In this document: piece by piece, positions 44,990 to 60,708 of the stretch | Position numbering within the stretch: the first letter of the stretch is position 1 | Layout of the letters: every line of letters starts with the position of its first letter | From: Desmodesmus armatus | Lineage: Eukaryota; Chlorophyta; Chlorophyceae; Sphaeropleales; Scenedesmaceae | DNA length: 64,000 nucleotides | Direction: 5' to 3' | Assembly (NCBI GenBank): GCA_007449985.2 | Contig: VIIQ02000059.1 | Coordinates: 310,001-374,000, forward strand | The notes under the pieces: generated by a model | Told to the model about the DNA's origin: nothing | Databases searched by the model: none | What the model saw: only the letters and a program-made list of their open reading frames with translations | Made by a program: the position numbers and the translations under genes

Positions 44990-46250
44990 GCACCAGCTTA
45001 TCCCCCCAGCATACGGCCTGGGGAACGAAAGCCTTGGCCACATGGCCTGGCAACCTATAGCATGAAAGCAACCCGCCCCCAAGCACACGGCCTGGGGTAC
45101 GAAAGCCTGCCAAACGCAGCAACCCCGATACATGTCAACGGCTGGCCTGAACTCATCGACCTTCACAGCTACAGGCCCTGCCAGAAGCAATAGTAGACAA
45201 GCGCGACAACAGCGGCTGCAACAGGTCACCACAGAGGCCTGTTACACCAGACGCTTCCAAGGCATGCACCACAGCAGCGCTTCCAAGGCATGCGCCGCAG
45301 CAGCGAAAGCGACTTGGCATGCTGCAACAAGGCAAAGCAAAAGCAGCCCTGCTGACCGCACCCTGCGGTGGCAGCAACCCGGGCTCAGCATCACCCAAAG
45401 AAACAAGCTACGCAGCCGGATATAATAAAAACCATCCTGTTCCAGAAGCGATCAGCAGCACCACAACAAAGCACACAACGTGAACATCTGATGCCTCAGC
45501 CCGTAACTTACTGAAGACAACAGTGGACGAAGAGACGTGCCAACCTCAAGCCAGTGTCTTACTCACTTGCTCAAACTCAAGCAAGTGCAATGCATGTACA
45601 AGGCGAGAGGCACAGGAGCAAGGCACACCAGGCTAGAGACACACAACCTGGGGGTACAACAGGCTTTGAAAAATGGCCACGGCACCCTAGCGTGAAAGCC
45701 ACCCACCCCCAAGCACACGGCCTGGGTACGAAAGCCTGCCAGACGCAGCAAACCCAACGAATGTGAACGGCTGGCTTGAGCTCACCTTCATTGACTTTCA
45801 CGGCCCCTGCCAGAAGCAGACGCCAATGGGTGTGACAACAGCAGCAACACCACGTGACTCCAAAACCTGCTGCAACAGGTGTTTCCAAGGCATGCGCCAC
45901 AGCAGCAGAAGCAACTGCGCACGATGCAACAGGCAGAGCAGACGCAGACCTGCTGACCACACTCTGCTGTGGCAGCGCTCAACTTCAGCACCTCTCAAAA
46001 GGACAAGCTACGCAGATGGCAGTGCTGGACGCACCCTGTGTCAGACAGCGGTCAGTCAACCACAACAGGGTACACAGCGCAATCATCTATCAGCAGCTGT
46101 TATCCAAGCCGGTAAGACCACTGTGGACGACGGCACTTCCAACCCTCCAGCGTCGCTCAACAACCATCCCTTGAGCAAGTGCAGCGCATGTTCAGGGCAA
46201 CATGCACAAGGTGTGAAGCAACATCCGGCTAGAGAATCAACATCAAGGCA
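44990..46250. repeat. Degenerate tandem repeat, about 635-bp unit
   Basis: Two units can be aligned by eye: CCCCAAGCACACGGCCTGGG with TACGAAAGCCTGCCA at about 45078 and 45710, then CAACGGCTGGC, CTGCCAGAAGCA, TTCCAAGGCATGCGCC and CAAGCTACGCAG in the same order in both. A partial extra head lies near 45000. Identity is moderate, so this is an old duplication or satellite-like array. Confidence 0.65.
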
Positions 46251-46720
46251 AGTGTGCACCCCAGACTGCCGGCTGCAGCCATGGAAGCTCCAGCCAAATG
46301 CAGCAGGGCTACTGTATGATGGCGTCTGCACGCAACTAGCCCCCCACCGCAACAATTCAACACATGGAACACCCAGACCATCACGACACACAAACATCGC
46401 CAGGCGCAGGACACCTGCCACCAGGACATCAGCCAATTACATGACATGGTGCAAGGCACCTGCCTCAAGCCGTACGATGGCGTCTACACGCAACTAGTCC
46501 CGCACCAGCAACTGAACAAAACATGGAACACCAAGACTATTGCGACACACAAACATCTGCAGGTGCAGGGCACCTGCAACCAGGACATTAGCGAAACACA
46601 AGGCATGGTGCAAGGCACCTGCCTCAATAGGAGCAGCCAAACTCAGGCAAGGTGCAGGGCACCTGCCACAGGAACATCAGCAACCAACAACAGGGCATGG
46701 TGCCAGAGAAACCGCCCAAA
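46240..46720. repeat. Degenerate tandem repeat, about 156-bp unit
   Basis: The words GATGGCGTCT and ACGCAACTAG recur at about 46318 and 46474, and GGTGCAAGGCACCTGCCTCA at about 46447 and 46606. A further weak copy may follow. No coding function is evident. Confidence 0.6.
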
Positions 46721-49996
<3,276 letters not shown>

Positions 49997-52900
49997 TCAG
50001 AACTCAAGGCTGGCCAGTGTGGTGAGTGGTGCAAGCGACATCAGCCCCACATCTGTCACCAGTGGGCACTGCGCAAGGCTCAGCGTGCTGAGCCGCCCCA
50101 GCCTTGCAAGCTGCGCCACGCCCGTGTCTGTGATGTTGGGGCAGCGGCTGATGCGCAGGGAGGTGAGGCCGTACAGCCGAGTGAGCTGCGCCAGGCCTGC
50201 ATCCGTGATCTGAATGCAGCGGTCCAAGTGCAGGGTGAGGAGGCTGTCAATGCTGCACACGTGCGCAAGGCCCGCGTCTGTCACGCGGCTGCAGCCGTTG
50301 ACCTTGAGGGTGGCTAGCTGCCGCATGTGTCCGGCGATGATGGCCAGCGCGGCGTCCCCCACCTGCTCACACACTGCAAGGTCCAGTCCTGCGCAGCGGC
50401 AGAGGCAGCAGCAGGAACAGCCAGCAGCAGCAGCTGAGTGATTGGAAGTTGGGGTGTGCCACACAGAGTCACAAACCATCAAGCACACGGCTCTCAACAG
50501 GGTGTTCTAGCAAAGCACAACCATATCTGGTGATGAAGACAAAAAGACAGCCACACGGCTGCAGTGAGGCAGCATGGCGTCCCGGCATATGCTGCTCTGG
50601 CGCTTCAATAGATACTGCAGTTCAAACCAGGAACACATAGCCGTAAGTGTGCTCCTTTGGTGCTTCCGCAGATGCTGCAGTCACACCAGTACGTCTTGCA
50701 TAACACGCAATAAAATCCTGGCGCAGGGCAGGGCGACATGACTCCAGAGCCTCTCTCACCTGTAAGCTCGCCCAATGGCGCCAGGTAGCCTACACCCACA
50801 TCTGTGATCAGCCTGCAGCCGCTGAGGTCAAGCTTTGTCAAGCTCGTCATACGGCCCACAGCCTTCAGCCCCCTGTCGTTCAGACTGCTGCAGCCGTTGA
50901 GCGACAGCGTGGCCATCTGCGTGCTGCTGCTGAAGGCAAGCAGACCGCTGCCTGTCACGCGCTCACACATCGACAGGTCGAGCACCCTGAGCTTGTCAAG
51001 GGCCCCCAGCAGCGCCACCCCAGAGTCTGTGATGGCTGTGCAGTGCTGCGCCAAAAGGTGCGTGAGGTTCGGCAGCTGCGCAACAGCCGCCATCACAGCA
51101 TCCGTCACCTTGCAGCACACGCTGATGTTCAGCGTGTGCAGGTTTTTGAGGCCCGTGATGTGCTGCAGCGCTGCGTCATCGATTTGCTCGCAGCGGCTGA
51201 GGTGCAGCGACTGCAGCAGCTCCAGCTTGCCCACGGCCTTCATGAGCGCTGCATCTGCATGCATGCTGCCCTGCAGGTCCAGGTGCTGCAGATGGGTCAT
51301 GCGGCCCAGCATGCTGCAGGCCTGAGGGCCGAAGCGGCCCCTGAAAAAGGCCAGGGACAGCACCAGCAGCTGCTGCGTGCTGGCCAGAGGCACCAGGCAG
51401 TTGTCGCTGACCGTAGCAGGCACCTGTGATGCGCAGGCGAACGTAACAGAAAGAGAAAGTCTGTTAATGTGCAGATGAACCAGTGTCATGTCCCCCCTGT
51501 ACGAGCTCGCGACCAGTCAACACCCGACAGCAGGTGTGTCCAAGCTGCGATCACACACACAGCTGTGCCACCAACCTCCCACACAGCAGATCGCAGTGCC
51601 GTCACTAGCGGCTGCCAGCTGAAGACGGCAGGGCAGTTGTGAGCAGCTGCTGCCAGCAGGGGCCGCACCTGGTAGTTCCCAAGCCCCAGGATCTTGATGT
51701 TGGGCAGCTTGGCCACCGCAGCAACACAGACGTCATCAACAGCCAGCTGTGGGTTGTGCAGGAGGCACAGGTCTGTGAGGCCCGTCAGTGACGACAGGTG
51801 CTGCAGGCAGGCGCCCGACACCCGCAAGCAGCCACGCAGGTTCAGGGCCTGCGCAAGGCGTGCAACAGCACACGGCAGCACACAGCAAACACGGGAGAGC
51901 AGCCTCAGCATCAACAGGTGAAGCCAGCCGCAGCATGCAGCCTGTGAGGAGGCATGTGCTTCATCCAGCAAACATGCGGGCAGCACTATGTATTCGAGTT
52001 GGCTGCCACAACAGCAGCCCAACCCCAGTCTGACGGAACACAGTACACCCCATGCAGTGGCAATTTACCAAGGAAACCAGGGGTGCTGTGATTATGCATG
52101 AAGAACCAGAGGGACCATCAAGATGCCAGCACCCCTGGTTACCTTGCAAGCACAACTCACACAGTCAAAAGTGTGCTAGACACCCTTACAGCACCCCATT
52201 GAAAGCTGGCAGGAACATGCCACGACCATGACCCTCACCTGCAACTTGTTCAGCTGCGACAGCCTCTTGACGCCCTCGTCACTGATGTCCAGCGACATGA
52301 GCCCCAGCTGTGTGAGCTGCTTGAAGCTGCTGCTGACCAGCTGCATGCTGGCGTCCGTGACGGCCTTGTGGAAGGGCTGCATGCTGCCGATGTTGAGGCC
52401 AACGTTCAGGCTCTCCAGCTTGGTGAGGCTGCTGAGCTTCTGCAGCGCCGCATCTGTCACACAGACCTTACTGTACCCCAGGTTCAGCAGCCCCAGGCGG
52501 CGCAGGTTTGTGAGGGAGGCCAGGCAGGCAAGGCCGTGCTCTGTGATGAGCTGGCAGCCGCTGATGTTGAGGTTTGCCAGCTTTGTGAGCGGGGTGAGGG
52601 CCGACAGGCCGATGTTTGTGACCTTGAGGCACCACGGCATCTCCAGGCTGGTGAGGTTGGAGAGCTGGGCGATCATCATGACGCCTATGTCCGTGACAGC
52701 GACACAGCCGCTTATGTTTAGTGATGCCAGAGATGGTAGATTCATCAGAGACATCATGCCTGGTGGGAAGGGGACAAAGAAGGGGGGGGGGGCAGCAGGT
52801 TGCAGGAGGTGGGGTTGTTGATAAGATGGGGAAAGGGGGCTTGTGGGAAAAGGCTCTTTGGGAGTGCCGCCACCATCAGCTACAGTTACACACTCGCATT

Positions 52901-54871
52901 CCCATCTTAAAACGCCACGCATCACCCATAACATCCATCAATAGCAACCACACCACTGCGCGCATTGTGCAGCATGAAAATAGCAGCCCTGACCACTCCC
53001 TCCCCGCCCAAGCGTCTCAACCCCAACAGTACACGATGAAGAAACGGGGCAGCCCACACAACCACCTCCCTAATGGCCCCAGAGTCCTGCCGCTCACCTG
53101 CGTCCCTGACATGCACGCACTGGCTGAGGTTGAGGTGCTTCAAGCTTGTGAGGCCCACTAGCTCGGCCAGGCAGTGGTCCGTCACTGTGCTGGCAATCAG
53201 CCGGTGATGGCAGCCCAAGGTAAGCTCCTCCAGCACGGGCAGCTCCCGCAAGTGCCGCAGCTTCTGGGGGCTGATGTCCTGCAGGAAGATTGGGCAACCC
53301 AACATGCATGCAGGGACGGGGTTATGAGAGTTGACAGTGTGAGATATCACGGCAGGGGGGGGGGTTACACCTGCATGTTTCTGGCGTTGCTGTGGGGCCC
53401 GCACGATGGCGTGGGTTGCACAAACCGTGTATGACTTGATGCAACATAGCGGAGAAGCACAAGCCACATGGCCAAGACGCACGCACAATGCCTGCAGAAG
53501 GCTACACCCATCAAGCCTGCTCCTCCAATGTCCCACACCAACCGCAGCATGCTGCTGTCACATGCAGGATCCGTGTCCCACAGATAGGCGCATGTTTCCA
53601 TGCCAGCACACCTAGTACCATAGTAGGAAGCATCAAGGCAATAGACAGACCACAAAAACGAAGAGAAAAATAAAAAAAAACAGACATCCAGTAAAAGCCA
53701 CCAACTTGCATGAACATGCGCATGTAAACATGCCAGGACACCTACCTTGCTGCAGTTTGACAAGTCCAGGACCTTGAGGCTGGGGAAGGCCTCCACCAGG
53801 TCCAGCACAGGCAGGCTGGTGGGGCGCAGGACTGCAATGGAGCGGCCAGCTGTGTCAAACCAGTGTGTGCACACACACCGCATGTTCCTGCATGCAGGAA
53901 GGGGAACGGACACACACGCAGACACGATCAGCTGCTGTCATATGTCAGCTGCTGTCATACATCAACCAACCACGAGCATAGTGTGCGCAGGCGGATGAGC
54001 CACAACGGCATGCAAAGGGGTGGATCTAAGCAGGGTGCATCCTGAGTCATGCAGCTGTACGTGGGCGGTCTATGGGTCAATTTGCGTGCCAGCCGACCAC
54101 AACTGCCTGACTCGTCAACACAAAACGCCCACATCCTTGCTGGACTGTTTGCAGGAGTTGAACCAAGCACGTAGCAGGAGCCTATCCACACACCGTCAAT
54201 ATCCAGGCCTGCAGCAGCGCTGAGCAAACTGCCACCATACAAACAACCACCTGCACGCTACCCCACCAAGCCCATGCTGCCTCCGCTCACCCCATGTCCT
54301 TCCCAGACACCCTACTCATGATGTCTGCGAACACTGCCTCTGGCAGGGCAGCCCATGGCTCCACATCACCCTCCTGTGCCTGCTCTTCTGCCTCGCAGTC
54401 ACTGTCGCAGCTGCCACACACAGACAGGGGAGAAAGAGCACCAGTGCTCGCCCTGAAGAAGTGCTGGGGCACTGCGGGCCGCTCAATCCAATGCTCTGAA
54501 CCTGGGGAAGGCTCTGTTGACTTGGCATGCTGCTCCTGGTGCTGCTGCTGGTGCTGAGAGACCTCTACCAGACCAGCCTGAACTGGATGCTGCCCCAGGA
54601 AAAATGAAACAGGCCACTGCTGCTTCCTGCAGACGCACGGAGCCCAGGATGGCAGGGGGTGAGTGCTGGGATCGGGGGCCATGGCAGGCAACAATTTCCA
54701 GCAGATCATGAAAGCGATTACCTTCTTCTCGCAAACTCCAGGGAGACCACCAAGCATACAACAGCGGCAACGAACGAAGGTCCGAAGGCATCCTGTACCA
54801 GACAAACCGAGCAGCATGTGAGTGATTTGGATGGGACTGACCAGGGGCACCATCCACTCGTCCAGGGCCAT
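49997..54871 (-). CDS. F-box/LRR protein of AMN1/FBXL type (about 886 aa)
   Basis: Seven exons join in phase: 54871-54291, 53887-53746, 53278-53098, 52759-52239, 51848-51669, 51423-50760, 50388-49997. Near residues 175-215 an F-box spans the first splice (WAALPEAVFADIMSRVSG, then CTHWFD). Then come many Cys-containing leucine-rich repeats of the AMN1/FBXL type: LKVLDLSNC, LKHLNLSQCVHVRDAG, LNISGCVAVTDIGV, LNISGCQLITEHGL, LDLSMCERVTGSGL, LDLSGCRLITDVGV, LHLDRCIQITDAGL, ending LTTLASLEF. In this family the LRR solenoid binds substrates for an SCF ubiquitin ligase. The first 170 residues are Gln/Ser-rich with no known domain; the start at 54871 is the first ATG of that open frame and is uncertain. 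It is unlike the 20-26 kb pair, whose repeats lack the regular Cys. Confidence 0.88.
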
Positions 54872-55419
54872 TGCAGCGCCAACTCACCTCGCCCCAGGCC
54901 CACACCGACACGGCCGATAGACACAACGCACAAGCAGCCTCTAACCAGCGCTGAGAGAGCATCTGACTCGCTGTCGCACAGCTTGTTTGATGGTGTCTGT
55001 ACAATTGCCTTGGCACAGGGGCGCTTGCACAACTGCACCCCTGCGCCGCTTTTCTGGACTACTGCTAACCGATCGTATCGTATGTCCTGCCAAACGTGCA
55101 GTTGTAAGTGCTCGAGGTGATTGCACGTCTCTGAAAACGGATTCCTTGCGCCTGCTGCCGGCACCCTACCGCAGACTCGTTGATGAAACCTACACTGTTG
55201 CCACTGCACATGCATGACATGCCCACTTCGTGCACCAGGGCTTAGGGCGGGCTAGGGTATTGCAAGCGAGATAATGTTCTATGTAAGCTAGAATTTCCCA
55301 GGAACGTAGTATTCTTCCCCTCTTCATGTCGCTGTGCGGGTGGTTTGCAGTATTGCAGTGAGGGGAAGTCATGGAATTGAAGAGAATATAAAATCTGTCA
55401 GCTGGGCCCACTGCGCCCC

Positions 55420-55665
55420 AGTCACACCCCTTTCCACTGCTTCCTTCCCTTCCGATGCTTCCTGTGCACCTCAGTCACACCCCTTTCCACTGCTTCCTTC
55501 CCTTCCGATGCTTCCTGTGCACCCCAGCCACAACCCTTTCCATTGCTTCTTTCCCTTCCGATGCTTCCTGTGCACCCCAGTCACACCCCTTTCCACTGCT
55601 TCGCTCCCTTCCGATGCTTCCTGTGCACCCCAATCACATCCCTTTCACTGCTTCTTTGCCTCATT
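55420..55665. repeat. 53-bp minisatellite, about 4.5 copies
   Basis: Unit GTCACACCCCTTTCCACTGC followed by TTCCTTCCCTTCCGATGCTT and CCTGTGCACCCCA; copies differ by a few substitutions and the last is shortened. Strongly pyrimidine-rich on the plus strand. Confidence 0.9.
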
Positions 55666-55787
55666 GGGCCAATGATTCAGAGCCTCTGAGCTGAGCACAC
55701 TAGCCCAGAAAACGACAATACCCCCCTATTTTACTCTTGAGTACTATCAGAATGATCCTGAGAACTCTGAGTAATCCCTGATTTTCC

Positions 55788-55945
55788 TAAGGCCCCAGCC
55801 TGCCACTCTGGCATTCTGCCCACTCCCTCCCACTCTGCCCACTCCAGGACACTCTAGCTGAGTGTTTCCAAGTCCCCAGCCTGCCACTCTGGCATTCTGC
55901 CCACTCCATCCCATTCCGCCTACTCTAGGACACTCTAGCTCCAAA
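55788..55945. repeat. Tandem duplication, about 80-bp unit
   Basis: Two copies of a unit starting CCCCAGCCTGCCACTCTGGC and ending AGGACACTCTAGCT, itself built from shorter CCCACTC words. Fragments of the reverse complement (GCCCAGAGTGGGT) recur near 56370-56410. Confidence 0.75.
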
Positions 55946-56040
55946 CTGTCTCTGCTGTCTGGCATGTAGTGCTGTCCATAAATCTAAACCCTAGTACCTG
56001 CCCCCCCTCCCCCCCCCAGAAACCCTAAACTGTCCGTAGG

Positions 56041-56293
56041 GGCTCCGCCGATCCAGAAACCCTAATCCAGACACCAAAACCCTAAGCCCTACACAAAACC
56101 CTAATACCCCAGCCCTGCATCCTTTGATGTGGCTGGCGTGGACGGCTGTGGACCGTGGAGCCCTACGGGCTCCACAGTACCCCACAGCCGTCCACTTCAG
56201 CCCCATCAAAGAAACCAGCGGGCTGGGGTATCAGGGTTTTGTGTAGGGCTTATGGTTATGGTGGCAGGAGTAGGGTTTCTGGCTTGGCTCCGC
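56041..56293. mobile_element. Foldback element with telomere-like words
   Basis: Arms of about 105-115 bp (56053-56163 and 56167-56282) are inverted copies around the centre GTGGAGCCCTACGGGCTCCAC. They contain AAACCCTAA and AAAACCCTAA words reading as telomere-like repeats, inverted in the right arm. The 8-bp word GGCTCCGC flanks both sides (56041-56048 and 56286-56293), a candidate target duplication. No coding capacity, hence MITE-like. Confidence 0.65.
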
Positions 56294-57775
56294 TGGCTGG
56301 TTTGTCCGCAGCAACACCCGGCTCGCACTGAAGGATGAGCTACTGGACGGCTGGTGGACTGCTAGAATGGCCCAGAGTGGGTGGAATCGCCCAGAGTGGG
56401 TAGAATGCCAGAGTGCAGGGGGGCAGGGGGGTGTCTGGTGGACTTCAATAACTTCAGTGAAATTTTTCCAGGCAGCCAACCTGTCCCTGTGTGAGCAGAG
56501 ATTTAAGTACATTGCACGGCACAAGCGCAGCTTCCGCTACATGAACCAGGCCAGGTTCAACTGTAATGGTGTGCTGGCTGCACCACAGGGCATGCAGCTC
56601 TGGCTTCCTGTGAGAACCCGATGCAGCATGCTACCTGCACTTTGCACCTTGTGATTTCATAGCTGCTACCCAGTCTACGCCTGTTTTGCTCTGTCTTCCA
56701 TACTGTTCTTACGTCTAATTGTTACTGGCTTCACCAGGGTTGTGCCTTTGCCATGCAATGCTGTGAAAGTGATTGTGGCAGTGGATCGCGATCCTGTCGA
56801 CGTGTTGCTGTGTTGTGCCAGCAGTCTGATGTCGTATGTTGATCATGATAACATCTATGTTACGATCGTGCCTTACAACGTCAAGCGACGGTTCGTTGGC
56901 CGAAGGGAATGGGAGGAAGGGAAGGAAGGGTGGGAAGGGCGGTGCACCGGGAATAGCTTGAATATACAGGTTTCGCAAAACAACTCCAGGGCTTCTACAA
57001 TAGAAAGGGAAACGTTCCAATAGGAAGGTTGAGCCAGGAAGACCAGAAAGGTTCCACCAAAGAAGGCGAAAGAATGGCAGCAAGTTGGAAAGGAAACCCT
57101 TCCTGAGGGAAGGATGGCACTTCAGCAGAAAACTTGTCTTTCCAATGCGTCTCTTTGGAATTTCCAGGTTCTATAGCACTATATGTGTTGCAAGCAGGCT
57201 GGGCCAATTCAGGGAAAGGCTGCACAGGGTCATGCACACCCGATGTGTGTCAAGCAGAAGCCCCAGACACGGTCTTCTGTTGTTGTCTGCCACGCTCAGT
57301 GCCGTTGTCATCCACTGCACGCCATTTAATGGCGTGGTAATGATTACAGACAAACTGCAACTGGCACATGCCTGTGTGGTAGTGGCCCCCAACATGCCTT
57401 CATTGCAGAGTGCTTTATGCAGCCTTCCACAAAAAATTGTGCCTGGCGTCAACAGCCAGACATCAATAGGCCCAGTGCCCACTGCCCTACGTAGGTATAC
57501 GCACTTCCTCAGTGCCAGTCACTGAGTGATGGCAGCACACGGTGACCGGCTGCTGCTCCTGGCATCGCATATTCTGGTTTTAACCCTTTAGTGGGCAGAT
57601 CTTACACCCAATGCTGGCCATCCTACTGCTAGCGTGCTACAATAGAGCACACTTTTGCCAGGGCCCAGCACAACGCCACATCCCTGCTGCAGCCAGCACA
57701 CACCCCTCGCACGGCCACGGCTGCTATCTCGTGTTGCAGCCGCTGCCATGGCAACTGCTGGCTATCCTGCACTCC

Positions 57776-58882
57776 CTACACAGCACACGGGGCTTTATAT
57801 GCTACAGCCTTCCCCCTCGCAGACTCCTTCGTCCCCGCGGCCGCCTTCTTGAGTCGCGCCCCACCTCCTGCAGCCCCCTGCCCTGCTGCTGCCGGTTGGC
57901 TGCTGCTGGCCGCAGCTGCACCCAAGCTATTGCCAGCCCCTGCTGCAACAAGTGCAGCAGGGTTGCCCCCAGCTGCACGCAGCTCATCCCTCAGCACCTC
58001 TAGGTGCCTGAACCTCTCTGGCTGGCCTCGGGATACGGCATGCCACAGCTGTGCATCATGTGTGGCCAGCAGCACCTGCCTCGCCAGCTCACATGCCGCA
58101 TACTTGCTCCGGGCTGCCTGCAGCTGCACTGCATCCCGCATGCGAGCCCACTCCTCAAGCTTGTGTGGTGGTAGTGTGACAATCATGCGATGCTGCTGGG
58201 CCATGTGGCCGTCGCCAAGGCCGATTTCGTGGCCGGACTCAACGGTGAAGTATAGGGCAGTATCAGGGTCGACCAGGGCGGTTTTGGTGCCTTGGAAGAC
58301 GTGCTCGATGGTGTTGTAGGTGAAGCCTGCGGAGGCAGATCGTGCAAGGGTTGTGAGGAGTGCACGGCGTCCTGATCAGCAAAATAGGGAGCAGCACAGA
58401 GGAAAAGGCATGTGCATTATTGCAAGCTGCAGTATCAATCATGGTCTCCCTTGATACCCTCAGCACGGCTGAGGGTGTGTGTGGGGGGGGGGGGGGAGAG
58501 GGGCAGAGGAAGTAGGCACTGCGGGTGACAAACCCTGGGGGGGGGGGGGGGTCACCAAGTGCACTCTATGGCTGTTGGAGAACTTCAATGCATAGCTTCA
58601 AGATGTCAAGCAGCTGACCCATTCCATGCACACGTGTGTGCCTCATCTGCTGCACACTGCAAGGAGTCACTGCTTCAACGCACCATCTGTGTGCTTGAAG
58701 GGAGCTTCATGAAAATTGCTCAACACCTTCCTCCAACCACTGATAGCAGCTAGGTCGGCATATTGGCTGCGGTCTCTGACACACTCTCCTTCCCCCTTGC
58801 CAGGGTACTGATCAGCAGACTTTGAGAAGAAGAACAGCTTGTCGTTACTGGTGTCGGCCATCGTCGCCTCCGTGATTGACAT
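57776..58882 (-). CDS. NADAR-domain protein (249 aa)
   Basis: Two exons, 58882-58684 and 58326-57776, join in phase 1. The first holds FFFSKSADQYPGKGEGE and GWRKVLSNFHEAPF; the second holds the conserved FTYNTIEHVFQGTK, GHMAQQHRMIV, ARSKYAACELARQVLLAT and QLWHAV. These are the hallmark segments of the NADAR superfamily. Known members include N-glycosidases of riboflavin intermediates (YbiA type) and enzymes that remove ADP-ribose from guanine; which applies here cannot be told from sequence. The C-terminal 50 residues are an Ala/Gly/Ser tail with basic residues. Two ATGs, at 58882 and 58861, are possible starts. The intron has two long G-runs. Confidence 0.88.
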
Positions 58883-60550
58883 GTGACTTATCAAGTGTGT
58901 TCCCCGTCATCTTATCTCGTGCCAAATGCAAGGGGATGGGTGCCCTTCGATCGACCCGCCAGATCAGCGGGTCCACACTCGGTGAAAGCAGGAAGGTGTG
59001 TCTCCGTCATACATTTGAAATGAAACCCGACATGCATTATCAGTGCTGCTCGCACAAATTTCCCTTGGTCCTCTCTGCAAAGGGTGACAAACCTATGGCA
59101 CTCAGCCAGGTGACTAGCTTCCTTGGAGTGGGTGGGTTGTTTGCTCAAGCAGTGCGTCATTTGCTGCATTGTTCCAATGTGTGTGCATCAACGCTGTGAG
59201 GGTGGGAGGGACATGATCATGCGTACATGTACATACCTACAAGCACTTATAATTGTAGTGGTAAATTGATTGCCTGCAGCCATGGACAATAGTTACACAC
59301 CCTTACACCTGACCACAGTCTGTGAACAGACCTACGTGTTCAACTTGCACGGTCACACTACCTCTATGGCGGGCCGGTACTATGCCTGCTGCTGGGCTCT
59401 GTCAGGCCCACACCCAGTCTTGGATCCTCTTCTGCCTCTTCTGCCCCCTACACCCCCGCACCCGTCTCCTCATCCGACACATCATCCCACAGATCACCCC
59501 GGTCTGCCGCTGCTGGGCTGAGGCAGGGCGACAACACTGCTGTTATACACACATTCCGCTCATAGCTGTCCCCCTGGGCAACAGTGTGACAGCGGCCCTG
59601 TGCAGCAGCCCTACTGCATTGTATTGCAGGCACACCCAGTCTGACAGCTGTTGCTGCTGCTGCACCACAGCAGCACCAGGGCCGCTGCCACAGCAGCAGC
59701 ATGACACTATAAAAGCCAATCCCACCCAGTCTGCCTGGCCACCGCAGCTGCTGCTGCCACACAGTTGCTGCCCCAGCTGCCCTGCCAGGGCGGTTAGGGT
59801 GATCAATACCCTGCTGGGTGGGGTAGTGGCTGCCCTGCTACAGCAGGCACAGGTGCCGCTTTGCAGCAGGGAGCAGGACCAAGGCCACTGCCAGGGTCTC
59901 ACAGTGACGCCTGGGAAGATCTTGAGAGACGTACATGCACCCATAGCCCCCATGTGCGCTGGCAGTCCCAGACCCCCAGCCCAGGCTCGCACACTGCCCT
60001 GCTGAGACGTTACAGCCATGAGGCATTGCCGCAATGTGGGCCACTGCCAGGCTCTTGCCTGCTTCCCAGTTGCTGCATCACCAGCAAAGCCGCTGCTTGG
60101 GCGGAGGCGCTGTGGCAGTCGCCCCACTGCCAACAAACCCTATGACCCTTGGTGAGGATGCTGTAGGAGGAGTGGCTCGGGCAGCCAAGGCAGGTGGTGC
60201 CTGAACAGCGGCCGTGCTGAGGCTGCTAGCGCAGCTGCACAGTTGATCACTGCTCAAACAGTGTGGCGCTGCGAGAAGTGCAGTGCTGAACCAGCAGCGA
60301 TGTCTCGCGGCTCCGGCAAGCGGGTATGCCGGCATGGGACCGCTGCCCAGCTCACTGGCTCGCTGAAGGTTGGCAGCTGTTGACAGTTGCTGCAGCACTG
60401 TACTGCGCGCCTGGTGGTCGCGTAGGATCAGCACGTGAGCGTCACTGCTGCAGCGCTACTGCTGCAAATGCAGAAGGGGCTGCGCTGTGGTGGGCACTGC
60501 TGCCAGCAGTGCCGCCCACTTGCTGACACAGCCTGTGAAGAGGCCTGTAA

Positions 60551-60605
<55 letters not shown>

Positions 60606-60708
60606 AGTGCTTTCACTTGCTGGCACAGCCTGTGGAGAGGCCTGTAGGCTTCCAAGTGCTGCTGCTGGTGGTGGTGCTGCTGCTGCTGCTGCTGCTGCCG
60701 CCAGTGCT
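58883..60708. other. Region between NADAR and TFIIIC6 genes
   Basis: No gene is firmly supported. Long open frames at 59.3-60.1 kb occur on both strands and have no recognisable domain. The last 300 bp before 60708 are CTG/CAG repeats. Confidence 0.4.
60515..60705. repeat. CTG/CAG tract with flanking duplication
   Basis: About 17 CTG units (60550-60605) follow CACAGCCTGTGAAGAGGCCT; a near copy, CACAGCCTGTGGAGAGGCCT, precedes a second CTG run at 60657-60700. It is a tandem duplication of a unique stretch plus the trinucleotide run, just past the TFIIIC6 stop. Confidence 0.75.

Larger units (their letters stand above)
54872..57775. other. Repeat-rich intergenic region
   Basis: No firm gene. 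It holds a 53-bp minisatellite, an 80-bp duplication and a foldback element, listed separately. A plus-strand frame near 56470-56610 reads NLSLCEQRFKYIARHKRSFR, which looks protein-like, but I cannot connect it to any exon or family. Confidence 0.45.

Noticed and set aside
56041..56293. True telomere or interstitial telomere array
   Set aside because: The telomere-like words are few, spaced and arranged as inverted arms; a real array would be tandem and one-directional.
59322..60136. Long open frames on both strands between the NADAR and TFIIIC6 genes
   Set aside because: They overlap antisense to each other, contain no recognisable motif and show no consistent splice joins.
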